From Deltaproteobacteria bacterium (lineage in GTDB: Bacteria; Desulfobacterota; Binatia; Binatales; Binataceae): a DNA stretch of 26,100 nucleotides. Location of the stretch: NCBI GenBank assembly GCA_021786815.1, contig JAJYMR010000224.1:1-26100 (forward strand), in the 5' to 3' direction. The notes under the pieces are model-generated. The model searched no databases, had not been told where the DNA came from, and was given only the letters and a program-made list of their open reading frames with translations. A program made the translations under genes and the position numbers. The number at the start of each line of letters is the position of its first letter. The first letter of the stretch is position 1. Positions 24,015-26,100 of this stretch are shown here, piece by piece.

Positions 24015-25646
24015 ATGCGCGAAATGAGCGACCTGCCGAGCGAAGATCGTGCCCTCCACGTGCTGAACCGCCTTGCCTTTGGACCGCGCCCGGGCGACCT
24101 CGAACGCGTCCGGGGCATCGGCTACGAGCGTTATATCGAGCAGCAGCTTCATCCCGAATCGATCCCGCTTGCGGCCGCGCTCTCGGAGCGGCTTTCGCGG
24201 ATGCGCACGCTTCGGATGACGCCGGTCGAGCTGTTCGTCGAGTTCATGCTGCCGATTCGCCGCGCCGCCAAGGGCGACAAGCAGGCGAAGCTTAAGGCGC
24301 GCCGCCGCGCGCGAATCGCGATCGAGCAAGCGGCCGAGGCTCGGCTTCTGCGGGCGGTCGAAAGCCCGCGCCAGCTCGAAGAAGTGATGACCGCGTTCTG
24401 GTTCAATCACTTCAACGTCTTCGCGGGCAAAGGCCCGTGCCTGGTATGGACCGGCTCATTCGAGCAGGAAGCCATTCGCCCGCACGTGCTCGGCCGCTTC
24501 CGCACGTTGCTCGGCGCGACCGCGCGGCATCCCGCGATGCTCTTCTATCTCGACAACTGGCTCAACACCGCACCGGGCAGCCCGGGCGCGCGCGGCCGCT
24601 TCAAGGGAATCAACGAGAACTACGCGCGCGAGATAATGGAGCTTCACACGCTCGGCGTGAACGGCGGCTACACGCAGCAGGACGTGATCACTCTCGCGCA
24701 TATCCTGACAGGATGGGGTTTTCCGCCGCTCGGAAGGCTGGCGAGGCTTAATCGGATGCGCCGGGCGGGATTCTTTCGATTCGGGCGAGAGCGGGCACGG
24801 ATGCAGGCGCGCGAGGAGATCTTCGCCAACCACACGGGTTTCTATTTCGATCCGCGCCGCCATGATTTCTCGACCAAGATATTTCTCGGCCGCAAAATCG
24901 AAGGCGGCGGCGCAGCCGAAGTCGAGCACGCGCTCGATATCCTCGCGAGCCATCCCGCAACCGCGCGCCATCTGAGCTTCGAGCTTGCGCGCAATTTCGT
25001 CGCCGACGAGCCGCCGCCCGCGATGGTCAACGCGATGGCGGAGCGTTATCTCGCATCAGGCGGCGAGATCCGCGCGGTGATGCTCACGATGCTGGAGCGG
25101 CCGGAGTTTTTCGATCGCGCTTGCGCGCGCAACAAGTTCAGAACTCCGTACGAGTACGTAATCGCCACGGTGCGAGCGACCGGCGTGAACGTTACGAACT
25201 TCCGCCCGATGGCGGGAACGATGCGGATGCTCGGGATGCCGCTTTACGGATGCCAGACGCCGAACGGATACGCCGAAACCAAGGAGGCGTGGCTCAATCC
25301 GGACGCGATGATGATGCGGCTCAGTTTCGCGACCGCGCTCGGCACCGGCCATCTGCCGCTCGAGCGGCCGGAATTCGAGGAGGTCGCCTACGCGGATGCG
25401 GGCGGCGGCGCTGCGATGGAGATGCGCGGCGTGCGCCGCCCGCTTGAGAAAAACTACGCGCGGCGTGAGGGCTTCGCGGAAAAGCATGCGGCGCGTGGCG
25501 CTCCGATGACGCCGCCCGAAGCGCCGCATCTCACGCGGACTCTCGGCAACGCGTTTTCCGCCGAGACCAATCGCGCGATTACGTCAGCGCCCGAGCGGCT
25601 TCGCGCCGCGCTGGTGCTCGGCTCGCCGGAAATGATGACGCGGTAA
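24015..25646 (+). CDS. DUF1800 family protein
   Basis: 543 residues. The hallmarks of DUF1800 are NRLAFGPRPGDLERV at the start, AFWFNHFNVFAGKG, HPAMLFYLDNWLN, INENYAREIMELHTLGV followed by NGGYTQQDVITLAHILTGWG, FYFDPRRHDFSTKIFLG and HPATARHLSFELARNFV. The function of the family is not known; it is usually encoded beside a DUF1501 protein, as here. No signal peptide is seen from ATG 24015 (GGAGAG upstream); a GTG at 23961 would add 18 residues that do not make one either. The gap to the DUF1501 gene is 192 nt and contains a repeat-like hairpin. Confidence 0.9.
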   Translation: MREMSDLPSEDRALHVLNRLAFGPRPGDLERVRGIGYERYIEQQLHPESIPLAAALSERLSRMRTLRMTPVELFVEFMLPIRRAAKGDKQAKLKARRRARIAIEQAAEARLLRAVESPRQLEEVMTAFWFNHFNVFAGKGPCLVWTGSFEQEAIRPHVLGRFRTLLGATARHPAMLFYLDNWLNTAPGSPGARGRFKGINENYAREIMELHTLGVNGGYTQQDVITLAHILTGWGFPPLGRLARLNRMRRAGFFRFGRERARMQAREEIFANHTGFYFDPRRHDFSTKIFLGRKIEGGGAAEVEHALDILASHPATARHLSFELARNFVADEPPPAMVNAMAERYLASGGEIRAVMLTMLERPEFFDRACARNKFRTPYEYVIATVRATGVNVTNFRPMAGTMRMLGMPLYGCQTPNGYAETKEAWLNPDAMMMRLSFATALGTGHLPLERPEFEEVAYADAGGGAAMEMRGVRRPLEKNYARREGFAEKHAARGAPMTPPEAPHLTRTLGNAFSAETNRAITSAPERLRAALVLGSPEMMTR

Positions 25647-25717
25647 GAAGATGCTAACCCACAACCAACGGCGCGCGTCGGCAGAGACTCGACGCAAGGC
25701 ATCAGCGGCCCAAAATC

Positions 25718-25762
25718 CCCTCGCCCGCACAGTCGCGGGAGAGGGCAAAGCCGCGAAGCGGC
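25718..25762. repeat. Intergenic inverted-repeat element
   Basis: CCCTCGCCCGC pairs with GCGGGAGAGGG (25718-25745), followed by a second small hairpin GCCGC-gaa-GCGGC (25750-25762) and GAGGGTGAGGG. This resembles the CCCTCTCCC...GGGAGAGGGTGAGGG type of interspersed repeat common in GC-rich bacterial genomes. It could also act as a transcript stabiliser or weak terminator between DUF1800 and DUF1501; there is no U-tract. Confidence 0.5.
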
Positions 25763-25838
25763 GAGGGTGAGGGTCCCGACAGGCCTTTTCAGCGTGGAAA
25801 TTTTCTTCCGACGCAACAACTGCAAGGAGAATCGCGCG

Positions 25839-26100
25839 ATGATCTCACGCAAGGACGACGACGCGGCTCTCATCGCCTGCACCGATTGCATCGGCAACGA
25901 ACCCGCCCCGCGCGCGCTCGGCAGGCGCGAGTTTCTCCGGCGCGCCGCTTTTCTTTCCGCCTCGGGAATCCTGTTCCTTTCGCCTTACGCGTGGGCCGCG
26001 CGAACCGCTTCGGGCGAGCCCGCGCGAAAACGGCTGGTGGTGGTTTTCATGCGCGGCGCGGTCGACGGGCTGAACGTCGTCGTGCCTTACGGCGAGCCGG
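25839..26100 (+). CDS. DUF1501 family protein, Tat-exported (N-terminal part only)
   Basis: The first 87 codons of a DUF1501 protein; it runs off the window. ATG 25839 has AAGGAGA upstream. The N-terminus carries a twin-arginine signal, GRREFLRRAAFLSASGIL, and a cleavage site near AWAARTA. The mature start LVVVFMRGAVDGLNVVVPYGEP (in parts) is the first strand and metal-site loop of the DUF1501 / alkaline-phosphatase-like fold. An acidic, two-cysteine stretch (DDDAALIACTDCIGN) precedes the signal, so the n-region is unusually long. It sits just downstream of its usual partner DUF1800. Confidence 0.88.
   Translation, partial: MISRKDDDAALIACTDCIGNEPAPRALGRREFLRRAAFLSASGILFLSPYAWAARTASGEPARKRLVVVFMRGAVDGLNVVVPYGEP

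Overview
The window is GC-rich, densely coded chromosomal DNA with strong G/C preference at third codon positions. It shows no phage, insertion-sequence, CRISPR or RNA genes. The mix suggests an uncultivated, free-living, deltaproteobacterial-like lineage (Binatota, Rokubacteria or similar): adenosylcobalamin-dependent ribonucleotide reductase, epoxyqueuosine reductase, LutABC, several short-chain dehydrogenases, a GST, an APH-type phosphotransferase and a DUF1800/DUF1501 pair. This placement is an inference from gene content and is weak.

Layout. (1) 1-2649, minus strand: a compact four-gene operon, read as cupin, low-specificity threonine aldolase, short-chain dehydrogenase, APC amino-acid permease (cut by the window edge). 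It is probably for uptake and breakdown of an amino acid. (2) 2790-6219, minus strand: a CbbQ/NorQ-like AAA+ ATPase without its usual VWA partner, cysS, a DCC-family thiol protein, and a protein consisting only of the LeuA/CimA allosteric (dimerisation) domain. (3) 6636-8801, plus strand: a secreted lytic transglycosylase with a large unknown N-terminal region and a Pro/Ser/Thr linker. (4) 8854-10159, minus strand: fabG, then an A-type Fe-S carrier with its own terminator and a promoter whose start site is covered by an inverted repeat. (5) 10308-15162, plus strand: queG, a SirB1-like protein, and lutB-lutC-lutA, closely spaced and probably one operon rich in [4Fe-4S] proteins.

(6) 15159-17209, minus strand: GST, APH-type phosphotransferase and a small coiled-coil protein. 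(7) 17332-19251: a zinc-ribbon/TM/TPR protein converging on a SAM methyltransferase. (8) 19252-22781: nrdJ on the minus strand, with a strong terminator downstream and, upstream, two NrdR-box-like palindromes 32 bp apart beside a good promoter. (9) 22782-26100, plus strand: DUF721/DciA helicase-loader protein, a secreted Met/Gly/Pro-rich protein, then DUF1800 and a Tat-exported DUF1501 protein (cut by the window edge).

No wholly new multi-gene system is evident. The most interesting signals are the NrdR tandem boxes at nrdJ, the stand-alone LeuA regulatory domain with a possibly leaderless promoter, the operator-like palindrome on the Fe-S carrier promoter, and the orphan CbbQ-like ATPase.
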